Below, in pieces: positions 22,431 through 34,500 of a stretch of DNA of 64,000 nucleotides. A model generated the notes under the pieces. That model saw only the letters and a program-made list of their open reading frames with translations, was not told the DNA's origin and did not search any database. Both the position numbers and the translations under genes were made by a program. The DNA is from Coriaria nepalensis. Lineage: Eukaryota; Streptophyta; Magnoliopsida; Cucurbitales; Coriariaceae. Location: NCBI GenBank assembly GCA_027186245.1, contig CP114481.1, positions 3,208,501 through 3,272,500 on the forward strand, written 5' to 3'. Each line of letters starts with the position of its first letter. Position 1 is the stretch's first letter.

Positions 22431-25400
22431 TCAATTATCGAACAAAATAAGTTAGTTGGATCAAACTATCAGGATTGACGTACGCAATTGAAAATAGTTT
22501 CCAGATATAAAAAACTTGCTAAACTCCTTACCCAAAAGATCACGACTATTCTCGAAGAGTGAGTAAGTGCCGAAGAGAAAGCCGCTTGGGAAAAATGGTT
22601 AATCCAAGATGATGATGAGCAATGCATCATGCTTACATCTATGTAGAACGAAATTCAAAGGCAATACAAAAATATGTGTGCAATAGAGATTATCGACAAC
22701 CTAGAAGCTATCTCGGGTGAAGATAGTTAAATTGAGAGGTATGACACTTCCAAAGTGTTGTTTTATGTGAAGATGATCAAGGGGTCTCCTGTTGAGGAAC
22801 ATGTGCTAAAGATGATTGGGCTCATTGAGAAACTAGAAAGTCTAAGTTTTAGAATAAACTTTGAGCTATCAAATGATTTGATCATCCAATCATTTTCTTA
22901 GTTTTTCTCTATTTTTGTTTTGAACTAACACATGACTAGGTTAACACCTACTTTTCATAATTTGCTCAATATTTTACACACGGCTGAATGGTATCTCAAA
23001 ATTAAGAACCATACCATACTGCTCATGTGAAATCACTAAGCTAAGAAGAGTAAAGCTAAGTTTAAGAAATGAGGTAAGGGTGGATCTCTTAAAGAAAGAA
23101 TGTCATAAGTAAGAATAACGAGAGTAAGGATGGAAAATATTTCCATTGTGGTGAGACCGGCTATTAGAAGCGCAATTGCAAGACTTATCTACCTTCTCTT
23201 CCGAAGAAGTAAGTGGAGTCTTTGGGTATGTTCTAAGCTAATATTTTTCTTAAGCAAGATTTCTATTTAGGTATTAAATACCAAATATGAAACTATTATT
23301 TAAATTAAGGAAAATGATATATGAACTAAAGTTAGACAAACTTTTAACAAGATGAGTTGGCAACCATCCAAACCACCTACTTAATTGATGAGTCAGCAAG
23401 TGGTGGTGTGGATGGTTGCTAACTCATCTCATTTTGTCTAAAGTTTGTCTAACTTTGGTCCATGTACCATAACCCTTAAATTGATATGTAGAGCCCAAGA
23501 AGTAGAGAGAGAGCTTGAAGAAAATGAAAAGCGTTATCAGCGAGTGGGAAGTGGAGCAAGAGTTGCAATGTTAACCGTAGGTGCTTCATTTTATCTCATC
23601 TTATGTTTTTATTTGATGTAATGAACTTTTAATTAAATATTCAATCAAGACATTACTTTAGAGATATTGAGAAGATTTTATAACTTCTCTTTTAAAGATA
23701 ATGTGTAATATTGGCATTTTGAGGTTTATGTTTCAGGAATTGGTTTGCATATTTATTAAGTTCATAAGATAAAATTAGCTTGGATTGAATTAAGAAACTT
23801 AAGTTTAATGTGACTCAACCAATAGCTAGCATAATCTATTAGTTCATACCAATAGGACAAGAAAATTCAAAATGTAATACTATGATCTATGAATCAATGT
23901 AGAATTGCTAAGTCTTACCTACTTGGAATGATCATCTTTTTAAGTTAATTTAAAGAGAAAATTGAAAATATTATAAAAGATTATACATAATGATGTATAT
24001 AAGTTTATAACAAAATGCAAGATGAGTTTTGTTTTTCATTTCACTACTTCAATGGATGACTTCTATGAAATTCAGACATACTGTCTTTTGAACATTCAAA
24101 TCTAAACTTATGAAAAATACACATGGATAAAAAATGACATAGAAAAACAAATAGACAAAGATATTATCTCATGATGAGATCATAAAGATAAGTATCAATG
24201 TCATGCATTTCTTAAGACCATACCTAATAGAGAATATGATTCTCCCTTAGTGAACTCCTCCTAAAATATCATATACAATGATGCTTCGGAATGGAGAAAA
24301 TGAACTATATGAGATATTGTCTAATATAACTTATACATTGAACATGCTTATGTTAAAGTATGTAATGACCTAGAAATCGCCACATACATAAGGAATAAGA
24401 TTTTCTCTAAGTTCGCATTAAATGACCATATGAGATGTGTACGACAAAATGTCATCATACCACTATATGAAAAATGGAGAGGATAGTTTCTCATTGAAAT
24501 ATGATATAGAATAGTTAGAGATAATATCTAATAGATGTTATTTATTGGGATGTCATTAGAAGAGACTATGATATATCTTCTCTACATCCTATTAAGCTAA
24601 AAGAGTTTTTAGCCGAAATACTATTTTTCTAAGAAAGAGTCTACTTAAAAGTACAGTGGAAGTAAGAGAAAGTTTGAAGGAGTTCAAATTCTCACAAAAA
24701 TAACAATTAGAATAAGAATTCAAATTTGAAAGACTCTCACTAAAGATGAACTTTTGAAAGAAGGAACACTAATTCCTTAGTATACAAAACAATTAGTGGA
24801 TTAAGATATGAAAAACCAACTTACTTATGGTGATAAGAAATAAAGGGTGTATGACATACAACCTAGAATAATCTTATGAATGATAGAAAGAAGTTATGTA
24901 AATTGCTTAATAACGAGAATTGAAAGAAATATCTAAAGAAAGGAAATCCACTATAATCAATCAAATCATTTGATTTCAGAACATGGATAACCTTTGTATA
25001 CAAGGGATAGTGGGAGTAAAAAAAATATTCATTATCTAAATTAATAATCATTAAGAATGATGTAGAAATATTATAAATTGCCTAAATTCACTTGTTAGAA
25101 AACTCCTTAATGATAGATTTGGGTAAAATATCTTTTGGCTTAAGTTTAAGAAATCTATATAGGTATATTCAAAAGGTTGCTTAACTTAACCCATTATCAT
25201 GCATAAACAAAATGCTAAAAGGGTTTAGTATAAAAGATTCTAAGAAATGACAATTTTTGAAATGTCAAGGAATCTTATTATCTGGATGTCACCTTAGACA
25301 TAAATGGAGACAAGATGCATGAATTGAATAACCCATGCTAGTCTATAGGTTATGTCATATGTAATACCCAGTCAGTGTTGATATAAGAAATGAATTCCTA
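22431..25400 (+). mobile_element. Decayed Ty1/copia gag-pol (plus strand)
   Basis: Gag similarity begins with NKLVGSNYQDW-like sequence near 22440. It continues through AWEKWLIQDDDEQCIM, VEEHVLKMIGLIEKLES and SNDLIIQSF, with many stops and shifts. A zinc-knuckle remnant follows at about 23130-23180 (FHCGETGY, KRNCK), with the first cysteine replaced by tyrosine. After a MITE insertion, RELEENEKRYQRVGSGARVA (about 23500) resembles the protease-region start. Scattered integrase and reverse-transcriptase-like pieces follow, such as AKRVFSRNTIFLRKSLLKS near 24590-24650. No frame is intact, so the element is dead. Confidence 0.7.
23300..23482. mobile_element. Foldback MITE nested in the copia element
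   Basis: Two arms of about 78-80 bp (23300-23378 and 23403-23482) are reverse complements with few mismatches. Both contain AAGTTAGACAAACTTT and GCAACCATCCA. A 24-nt spacer separates them. It sits between gag zinc-knuckle and protease-like sequence of the copia element, so it inserted after that element. TTAAATT occurs at both edges and could be a target duplication or part of the inverted repeat. There is no coding capacity, and the superfamily is not assigned. Confidence 0.82.
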
Positions 25401-25614
25401 CGTAAAATGACTATATAAATGTATGTACCACTTGAGCATAATATCAGGACAGTATTGGTTAGTTTGGGCATAAGGAATTAATTATTAAGTTAACAATGTA
25501 AGTATATGTATAGTTTTAATGTTATCAATACTTAAGTTAACTAACTATATAAATTAAGCCAGTTTTAATTTATCGGGAATTATGATTAGGTTGTAATAAC
25601 GATATTTATAATGA

Positions 25615-26215
25615 TGTTCATTTGAGTGCTGGTGGTTATTAAGAAAGTCCAACGATGGATTCAAGAGTTGAATTTTGTTTCGATTAAGACAACTGTTTGA
25701 TTGCTCCCTGATAGAACTATCTTAACATATTTGGGTTGTAAGTTAAATTTCCATGTGCAGAGAGAACCTCTATTGTTTGTTCTTGGAAATTTTCTAGATG
25801 GTTAGTTTAAATTGAATGTTGATGGAGCTTTTAAATTGTTTATGCTATTTTCTTGGTGTGGTGGTGGTATTCGAAATTCGAATGAAAAAGTTGAAAGTAT
25901 TTTTCATCATAATTTAAATTGTGCTAATAATTTTCAAGCAGAGGTATTGGGTTTTTTCAATGTTTTGTAGCTGGTTCTGTACAAGGATTTTCTTCTTCTT
26001 CTCATTGAGACAGATTCTCAATCTCTTGTCTTGACTATTTAGAAGCTTTGCACTGATTGGAAGATCAGAAATTTTTGGCTTACAATATGATTTTGGCGCA
26101 AGTCCTTTAATATTAGTTTGTCATGTGTATAGGGAGCACAATTTTGTGATACTTTAACAAATTTATTTAAAAATGCGAATACCATTCCAGATCTAGAGGG
26201 TTTTAAAAAGGAAAA
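25615..26215 (+). mobile_element. LINE 3' fragment: RNase H-like domain, decayed
   Basis: Near 25795 the frame reads FKLNVDGAFKL, followed by CGGGIRN, HHNLNCANNFQAEVLG, then IETDSQSLVL-like and HVYREHNFVADTL-like pieces in other frames. This is the order of the plant LINE-associated RNase H (RVT_3-type) domain: DGA, a glycine-rich turn, AE and D. Frameshifts and stops interrupt it. No reverse transcriptase was recognised upstream, so it is a truncated 3' end or fragment. Confidence 0.7.
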
Positions 26216-26219
26216 AGTC

Positions 26220-26745
26220 AGATTATCAGTTTGCGTACACCTTGTTTGCCAGATCTAAACGAACAAAATGTTCGAGGGAAGAGAACACAAACCACAAAAT
26301 ATGCATTTATTTATAAATGTAACAAGCGCGGCACACCAACAGACTGACACTCTTTAACATTTTTCCTTCTCTTTTTCCTCCTTTTATTTTTCACTTATCA
26401 GGCACTTCAGAGAGAGGCCAAAAGAAACATCATTGTTGCTAAGAAGGTAAAAAAGGCATTATTATTATTCAAACATGAATTGGAAAGTGAAGAAAAGAAA
26501 ACATCAAATGCCATGAGCAGCATTGCAACGGTTATCCAACCCCTAATAGCATAGAAAATTCTATGTAATTTCGTTTAAGCATAGAATAATTAGCTACTCT
26601 CGCCCAACTAAGAGACACTTGAACAAAAGAGAAGCATACCGAGTCAGACAAACACCTATCAATCGTACCGCTTAAAATGAAAAGCTAACTCTTTAAGTAA
26701 TGGAACTACTTTCGCCATTTCAAACCAAATACGAGGAGCAGTTTT
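26220..26745 (-). other. 3' flank and probable 3' UTR of the Pur-alpha gene
   Basis: This interval follows the stop codon of the minus-strand Pur-alpha gene and contains no other supported gene. The transcript end is not determined. Confidence 0.4.
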
Positions 26746-29700
26746 TCATCTCTGAGGTGGATCCACGGTTCGAATATTTGCACCTGTCATTCCTTCAATT
26801 TGGTCCTTTGTGATCTCAACAAAATGACCCACTATTTCATGGAATTGGTTCAAGCCTGACAGAGGGAGAATGATTGAGGATCGATCAGCCCCTGCAACCT
26901 GAAATTCCCATTTCATTAACCTCAACCCAGCAGGAAAAAGAGAAAAATAGATTTTTAATCAAAATGAACTAGAAAAAAGACAGAACAAATGGACCCAATT
27001 TAGAGCTCCAGGCTACTTCTGATGGAGGGCAGGGGAGAGGTGGGATGCGAGGGAAGTTCATTGGGGTTTTCCCTTACTCATGTTTGACGTTTTTACTAAT
27101 CCGAAAGAAGAAAACTTTACCATTGTCTCCCGGTATTAATGAATATTTAATAGGGAAAATTAGGATTAATTTCAAAACTAAGTAAAAATTATAATAAATA
27201 CCTAAAATATATAAAAACTATAATATAAACACTTAATTTTAAGATTAAATTATAATAACCCCCAATTTAATTAAATAAAGATAAAATGATCATGTGTATA
27301 TGGGCCTATAAAATTGATCCAATCTTCAATTTTTATTTATTATTTTATCTTCTTTACTTAAATTTAATATTTTTAACCCACTTTTTTTTAAAAAAATTTC
27401 TTTTCCATTTCCACCTCATTGATCACCACCACAGCTACCATCAACCTCCACCGCCATCTAAAAATATTAATTTTTTTATTTCTTATTTTTTTCTCTTCCC
27501 CTTCAATTTTTTATTTTTATTTGTTTTTATTTTGATTTTAATTTATTTTTCCTCTTCATTTTTTTGACCCAACCACCACCACCACCAAACTACTACCACC
27601 TCCTCCTACGCCACTAACCACCATCGAAAATCTCTCTCCCTTTAGACAACCGAGATCGCAAGACCTAAGTTTTACGATCTTTTAATTTTTAGTAACCCAA
27701 CCACCATCTAAGTCACATACAATCCATGTTGTCCGGAGAGAGATTTCCGATAAGAGTTTAATTGCAGAGGAGGTGATAGTTGTTTTGATGGTGGTGGTGA
27801 TTGAGTCGAAAAAAAGAGTAAAAAATTGAACACATAGAGTAATTAAGAATATAATATTTTTACATTGGTGGTGGAGGGGGGTGGTAGTGGCCGATGGGGG
27901 TGGAAATGGAAAAACAATTAAAAAAAATATTAAAAATATCAAATTTATATTAAAGGGGATAAATATATGAATACAAATTATAGATTGGGTCAAATTTATA
28001 TTTTTAATAATTACTTAACAGCTATATGATGTTCATATGACCGTTCCATCCATATTTAACGAATTGGGAGTTCGTTATAATTTAAACTTAAAATTAAATG
28101 TTTATTATAATTTCTATATATTTTTAGTATTCATCACAATTTATGCTAAGTTTTAGGGTTTAATCCTAAAGCCCATATGGTAATATTATACAGTTCTTGT
28201 AAAACTCTCCTCCCTTGGCATTTCCCTTCTCTTTAGCATTGGAAGGAAGAAAATTAAGCCAAAACTCTTTTTTCTCTCTCTTCCTCCTAATATCTTACTC
28301 TCCCCTTTAAAGATCTTCGACACTGAAAGAGAACCTTTATTTCAAAAGAGTTCCCTACTTTTCCTTTCTCCCTACCCCCACCCTCCACCCCCCAAACAAG
28401 ATATATTAGTATCTGAAGCTTAAAATTACAAACAAGTCTTACCTCAGATATCCTCAAGAAATGACCCCTGTTATTGCTTCCCAAATCAAAGAAGAATCGC
28501 TTTTGATCAGCTCTGAATACTTTGGAAACCCCCATGTTACTATTGATTTCATCTTGAGCTGGCAATTCAACTTGTCTGTCCACTACACTTAAATCAGAAT
28601 TATGAGGGGGAGCTTGACTACTACTACTACTCTGGCCTGGTATGAAACCAGCTCCCACATCATCAGAAAGTCCAATGAGTTGTTCCGCCGTCTCAGAATT
28701 TTGCTGTTTTTGGGACACCACAAACAATCGGATTAGAGATTATCAAAACAATAATAATAATCATAACCATAATAATAAAAATAATAACAATAATAACAAT
28801 AATGATGATGATGATAAAATGAAATAGAGATATAGGTGTAAGACATTTGAAAAGGATATTATATAAAAGATGATAAAATGAAGTACCTGATTAGGCAAAA
28901 TGAAAAGCCTTGAAGCTTCATTAATGTCTGCCAAAATGTTTCTGAACCCAGTCCACCCCTCATCCCGGTTGCTTCCAGCAGGAACAATGATCGTACTACG
29001 ATTCCTACTAACAGAAGCTTCAGATACCTGCACAAACCTTGTAATGTCTTCAGGAAATGAAAATTTCAGCTTTCAATTCATCACAAAATTGGATGTCCAC
29101 ATAAGTTATCCTCGCCATGGTTATTGGGATAAGGAGACTATATAGGAAGCAGTTTTGGAGAAAATAAAAAGCATATCAGGGCGCCACAAACATTCAAATT
29201 TGGAATATTCATGCATAATAATTGCATAAATTGCAAGAAAAACACCATTTGTCAACATAGACTATAAAAAGAAAAAATAATATGAACTTCTGAGAAATGG
29301 ACAAGAATACATTATAGAACAAATGATATTTTTCTGAAAAGATTGGACACAAATACGGCTGCAGATATAAATAGAGTTATAGATACTTTTCATTGCATGA
29401 TGCCAAAACAACTATTTTTTTGTAATTCAAATATCTTCAATCTGGATCCGTGTGAGTTCCAGGGAAGAGCTTTTATGATAAGTGTTGTTGGCACAGCTGG
29501 TTACTGTTCAAACATACCTAAGAGATATCTAAAACTTATGTTTTGCTCATGTATGCATAATACTGAAATGATTGTGATAATAAATAAAATTGCTAGGTAT
29601 TACAAGAGTTTTAGCTAAATTTCAAGAATAGTCACTAAATCAAAGTAAATACTATTTATAATATCTAAAACTTATGTTTTGCAATGTCTACAAAATACTG

Positions 29701-30956
29701 AAATGACTGTGTGATAATAAATGAAAATACTAGTTATTACAAGAGTTTTAGATAAATTTCAAGAATAGTCACTAAATCAAAGTAAGATACTATTATTTAA
29801 ATTCAAAATGCAACATATAAAGTCAACAAATTTACTTATTACTGATTTTACCGAAGGAAATGGAACTGTAAATTTCGGGGCCCATACGAATAGCAAAGAT
29901 GTGTTGAAAAATGAAAATCCGCCAAAAGATGGAACAAAGAGAAAAAATAACAAACCTTTCATAACAAGACTGCCAGAGAACCCAATGCCAGGACAGCAGG
30001 ACATGACCAGAGAGAGGGAAAGAAATGATGGTAGCAGAAAATCAAATAGAACTCTAAGACATGTTTAACGATACGATGGAGTAACATAACATACTCAAAC
30101 CTTTTACTTTGCTCACATGAAGCTCCGTTTGTTATTCAATCCTTCACATTATTTGCTCGGGCTTTTTTCTCCCTTTTAAGTTACCAAATTATTAAAATGA
30201 GCATATTCAATTAATTGTATAGGGGGGAAACGTTAAAATTAAAAGGGAAAGCAAACAAATGCTCCATTTGAAAGTAGCTTAGAATTCAGGTAGGATAACT
30301 ATTAGTATTTTTCTTTTTTTCTTTTTTTTTTTTTTTTCTTTTTTTCCTTTCCCTCTACACCACTCACTAGTTCGCAGAAAAATTTGGCATTTTACACCAT
30401 AACATAATTAAATCAATGAAAATAGAATCAAGACAGGTCTACATCTTATATTTAAAGCTATACTATTTAAAGATGACTAGATTCTATCAAGGAGATTATA
30501 TACCAAGGATTACCTTCAAGAAGCGACCCCTCCTATTCTCGCCAGTGTCAAAGTAAAACACCTTGAGGAAAAGAAAAATCACAAAATCAATTACAAAGAG
30601 AGGATTGGTAATGCAGTGAGTGACGGATCAAGAAGATGAGAGGGGGGGGGGGGGTGTACCTTACTGTCGAGCTGCAATTCCTTGCTGCAGACTTCATGGT
30701 CGTCGGAATTGACATAGTAATTAAAGAGATCAAGAAACCAGGAAATTCCAGAGAAGGGAACGATAATGGTGGACCTTGTGGCGGAGGTCTTCTCTGAAAT
30801 TTTGAGGTAGCGTCCTCTTGGATTCTCCTTGAGATCGAAGTAGAACAGCTTGTGTTCCACCTGCAGGGTTTTGCACATAAGCTCAACATCATTCCCACCG
30901 CCACCTACTCCTCCGCCTCCATTTGTGCCGCCGCTGCCAGCAGAATTGCCTTCCAT
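26746..30956 (-). CDS. PURA1: Pur-alpha 1 single-stranded nucleic acid-binding protein
   Basis: Five exons on the minus strand: 30956-30660, 30561-30514, 29027-28887, 28703-28443 and 26898-26746. All phases are 0 and the product is 299 aa, close to the Arabidopsis protein (At2g32080). A Gly-rich N-terminus (about residues 1-22) precedes three PUR repeats. They start at about residue 26 (ELMCKTLQVEHKLFYFDLKE with RGRYLKISE), at about residue 92 (KELQLDSKVFYFDTGENRRG) and near residue 207 (KVFRADQKRFFFDLGSNNRG). A low-complexity linker with SSSSSQ lies between repeats 2 and 3. The family binds purine-rich single-stranded DNA or RNA, including telobox and DNA-replication or promoter elements, in nucleus and cytoplasm. 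Introns 2 and 4 are long (about 1.5 kb each). Intron 4 carries a foldback element of about 1 kb and intron 2 a tandem duplication. Both lie outside exons, and splicing signals are intact. Confidence 0.95.
27160..28169. mobile_element. Foldback element of about 1 kb in Pur-alpha intron 4
   Basis: The left arm (about 27160-27615) and right arm (about 27760-28169) are reverse complements over most of their length. The outer ends are TTAGGATTAA and TTAATCCTAA. Further paired blocks are TTAATTTTAAG with CTTAAAATTAA, ATTATAATAA with TTATTATAAT, CCATTTCCACC with GGTGGAAATGG, and CACCTCCTCC with GGAGGTGATAG. Identity is uneven, and frames inside are low-complexity. It is probably a non-autonomous foldback transposon. 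No clear target duplication was seen. Confidence 0.7.
28747..28817. repeat. AAT/ATG trinucleotide repeat in Pur-alpha intron 3
   Basis: Mixed AATAATAAT, AACAATAAT and GATGATGATGAT units on the plus strand. It is a compound microsatellite in the intron between exons 3 and 4. Confidence 0.9.
29525..29800. repeat. Tandem duplication, period about 136 bp, in Pur-alpha intron 2
   Basis: ATATCTAAAACTTATGTTTTGC starts at 29525 and again at 29661. Both copies continue with AATACTGAAATGA, TATTACAAGAGTTTTAG and CAAGAATAGTCACTAAATC. A few substitutions and small indels separate them. It is non-coding and intronic. Confidence 0.85.
30642..30654. repeat. G13 homopolymer at the Pur-alpha exon 1 donor
   Basis: Thirteen G on the plus strand (C13 in the transcript) begin immediately after the GTACAC donor of intron 1 (30654-30659). 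The run is length-variable by nature and sits 1-2 bases inside the intron's sixth position, so it may affect donor strength. Confidence 0.85.
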
Positions 30957-31012
30957 CTACAACTCCAACGCCTCTTTTGAAATTAAACTGCGAAGATCTT
31001 TCTCCCTCTCTC

Positions 31013-31048
<36 letters not shown>

Positions 31049-31380
31049 TCGGTGCTGAATACACAAAGAATGGATGAAGCCAGTGCCTCTGAGGCCCTCT
31101 CTCCTGACCTCTTTGTTATAAGCAAAATTGAATCTGAACCTCTTTTGCCGAAAGCTAAGCAGGGCTTGAATTCGAATCGACGGAACGGGTAAAGAAGGAA
31201 GGAAGGAGGGAAAGGGGTAGAGATCCAATCATGTTGTGGTTTAAGGAAGAAGAGACTCGAGTATGAGGTGATTTTAAGTCCCCTTCTTCTACATTGAAAA
31301 AGTGGAGAGAGAGTGTGTGCTGGGACATTTTGACTCGCTCTCACACTCCCTCTCCGTCGGTACTTGCTTTCCATTATCTG
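30957..31380 (-). promoter_or_regulatory. 5' UTR and promoter-proximal region of Pur-alpha
   Basis: On the minus strand this leads into the ATG at 30956 and contains an ATT-type trinucleotide repeat (31020-31049), CT-rich tracts and short upstream frames. The frames at 31012-31374 and 30983-31228 look like leader artefacts rather than genes. No TATA box was assigned. Confidence 0.5.
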
Positions 31381-31464
31381 AATCGGGATTGGTATATATA
31401 CATGTTTAAATTTTAGTCCAATTTAATTTAACTCAAGTTTAAAATTATAATAAAATATTTATTT

Positions 31465-31467
<3 letters not shown>

Positions 31468-31497
<30 letters not shown>
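31468..31497. repeat. (TA)n microsatellite upstream of Pur-alpha
   Basis: About 28 bp of alternating TA. On the minus strand it lies roughly 510 bp upstream of the Pur-alpha ATG. Confidence 0.95.
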
Positions 31498-31499
<2 letters not shown>

Positions 31500-31501
<2 letters not shown>

Positions 31502-34500
31502 TAAAATTATACTTAGACTCAGTCTAAACACATATTCTATCACGTGATATTATAAATGTCAACACAATTTTAAGCAAACTTTATATATTACCTTTATTTA
31601 TAAATTATGAATTAAATATAAATTATCAGTTAAGTACTTTAAGTATTGAGATTTCAAAGTAAAAAATAATAATAATTAAAAACATAATTAGAAATAAAAT
31701 TAAATAAATCCGGAAAATCAATAATTAGTATTAATTAGATTATTTGAAGAAAAAAAACGATTAGTTACAAAGGCATTATTATATAAATCTTAATTAGAAA
31801 GAAATTTTCTTAATGGATGAAAGTGGAAAGTGTATAAAGGCATTAAATATATCTTAATCAAAGTATTTTATTTTCATAATTACAAGGCATCTTTCTTAGA
31901 TTTTTAGTAATTACCTTCTCATTTCCCTTTTTTTTTTAATACAATAAACAATAATGTAAAAAAATTTCAGCTAAATTTGAGTTGAACATTTTATTGAACT
32001 CAGTGAAGCTAAATTTGTGCAAAATTTAACAATTATGGTTTATAAGATATAAAAAAAATTAAAAAAAAAAATAAATCAAACCTCTGTTAAATATTTACGA
32101 GAAAGATCAGTTTATTTACATTTTGTTTTCAATGACTATCTTGAATGACTTGAATCATAAGGTAAAAATAATAATCTAAAGGAAAAACTTAAACAAAAAT
32201 TACTCATTTACCCAATCAAGTTATAATAAGAATTTTTAGCTTAAACAAATTCCAAGTTAAGAGTTGGAGTTTTCAAAAGTAAAGATGTTGAACTAGATTC
32301 CTAAAATAAATGAGAAATATATAATGAGACAACTTAACTAGATAGACAAGTTTATGAAAAATTAAGTTTTTATTAAGTTAAGTTAAATTCTTAATTAAAT
32401 AGTTGAATAATTGACCCAGTATTCAAGAAGTATTCGAAATCCTATAGAAAAAGAACGAAATTTAAGTAAGTACAAATCTCATATATATCATGGAAAGTGT
32501 TTTTAAAATTTAATGAGTTATTTATAATGAATGCATGGTTATTCACATTGTTAATTGATATGTTATTGTGAATTAATTGACCGTAATGAGTGCTATAATT
32601 ATTATAATTGTTACTTTTAGAAATTTTTGAATAACATATGCACTTATAAGAATTATGCAATGGTTACATCATATTTCATGTTAGAAAATTAAGAGGTATA
32701 TCAAGATAAAAAAAAATGAGACAGAATAGTTAAATATCCTACCAAACTCTCAAGGAATGGGCGAGACACAATGAAAAGAGAATTATCTTAAATTATGTTA
32801 ATACATGCCAAGATATGCAATTACCATGGATAAGTTCAGATCGGATCATTTCCCCATTTTCAATTGGTCGAATACATATCTGGTACGTAGATAAGGCTTA
32901 ATTAAAAAAAAATATAAGAAAATAATAATTTTTTACAAAGAATATAGATTTTAAAATTACTAAAAATTACATTTTTCATATATCATATACATTTATATCT
33001 ATAATTATTTTGTGACTTATGTTTGTTTTTCTGAGTGAAATATCAAGTATTACTTTTCATATTGTAGGTACTAAGAGTAAACAACCGATCTAGTTATCTA
33101 ACAAACTTGCTGAGTAGGTGCGATATATGCGGACGAGGAGGTAGTGGTACTAGGAATGAGTTATACTGTAAACTTCTACTTTAGTATTGTGAATAATGAT
33201 AATCATATATGTTTTTGGTGTAACATAAAAACTCAATTAATACTTTGAGAACATACTTATAAATATTTTAAAATCTCATAGTAGACACATTTACATTTTA
33301 TGGTATACCTTATAACTAGTTTCCTTTTTTTGCATGATAGATTTTGCAAGGAGTAAAGAAACCCGTTTAATAAATAAAGTTTAAAAAAACTTCTTTAAAA
33401 CTAAGTTCTTAGTAAACCAATTTAAAAAAATGATTATTCTAATTTTATGAGGAAATAGTGAAATAACGATCTAAGTAACACAAGTCGTTATAAAATTGCA
33501 TGAAAGTTTGCATGGAAGCTTACATTAACCGGTTCCAAATTTTAATTAAGATTACATGAAGTTTAGTTCCAATAAATAATAATCATGATGAAATTAATCA
33601 TACAATAATATACAACAAGTAGTACTAGCTACTCTTTGTTATAAACACATATATATGTATAATAAGATCATAAACATCTTCTTCAATTTGTTATATAACA
33701 AGCTCATGATACTATAGTCATTATATATATAGTTTGTAATCGAAGAAAGAGACCATGAAGCTATAACAAGATCATAAACAATAAGATCAGGTACTCTTCA
33801 TGCATGTCTTCAATTATTCATATATGTATGTAACAAGTTTGTTCATGTCATCATGTCATCATGTCTTCATGTATGGAACAAGTTCGTTAATAAATTAATT
33901 TTTGAGGAAATAAATTTTCATTTCAATTTCCAACTAACAAACTTCATTGAAGCTCTATATTTTAACTTCATTGAAGGCCTTGTATTATACATAGTTCTGA
34001 TGAATAGTTATAGTTCATGAAATTATTTTGGACTTCATTGAACTAAATTAGGACTTTGTTTTTTTGAATTTGATGAACACAATGACCAAAATGTAAGCAT
34101 GTTCATGGCATACTGATGATCTGCTTTTCTACACTATTTTGATGAAGCTATGGTTTTCATTTGGTTATCCTGGCACACTCTATTTTTTGATGAAACAATG
34201 ACCAAAATGCAAGATTCTTAATGACATACTTTATTTTTCATGGCATACTCTATTCTTGGGTGAAGCTAGGATTATCTTTTAATTTTAATAGCATACTCTG
34301 TTTTTTGAATTTGATGAACACAATGGTTTCTTCTTCATTTTGATAGGATATTTTTCTATCACATTTGGAAATTCATTCATAGATGGGCTACCGGTTATGT
34401 TGGTCCTCAGGAAGCTGTTCGATGAACTTACTTCATCTAAGTCCAACTGAGTCAATAGCTCCACCCATGAAAAAAAAAAAAAACCATATGAGTTTTTGTC

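Noticed and set aside
28642..28827. Asn-rich plus-strand frame
   Set aside because: Antisense of Pur-alpha exon 4 plus a trinucleotide repeat.
30983..31374. Minus-strand frames of 80-120 codons upstream of Pur-alpha
   Set aside because: They lie in its leader and run through an ATT repeat; best read as 5' UTR.
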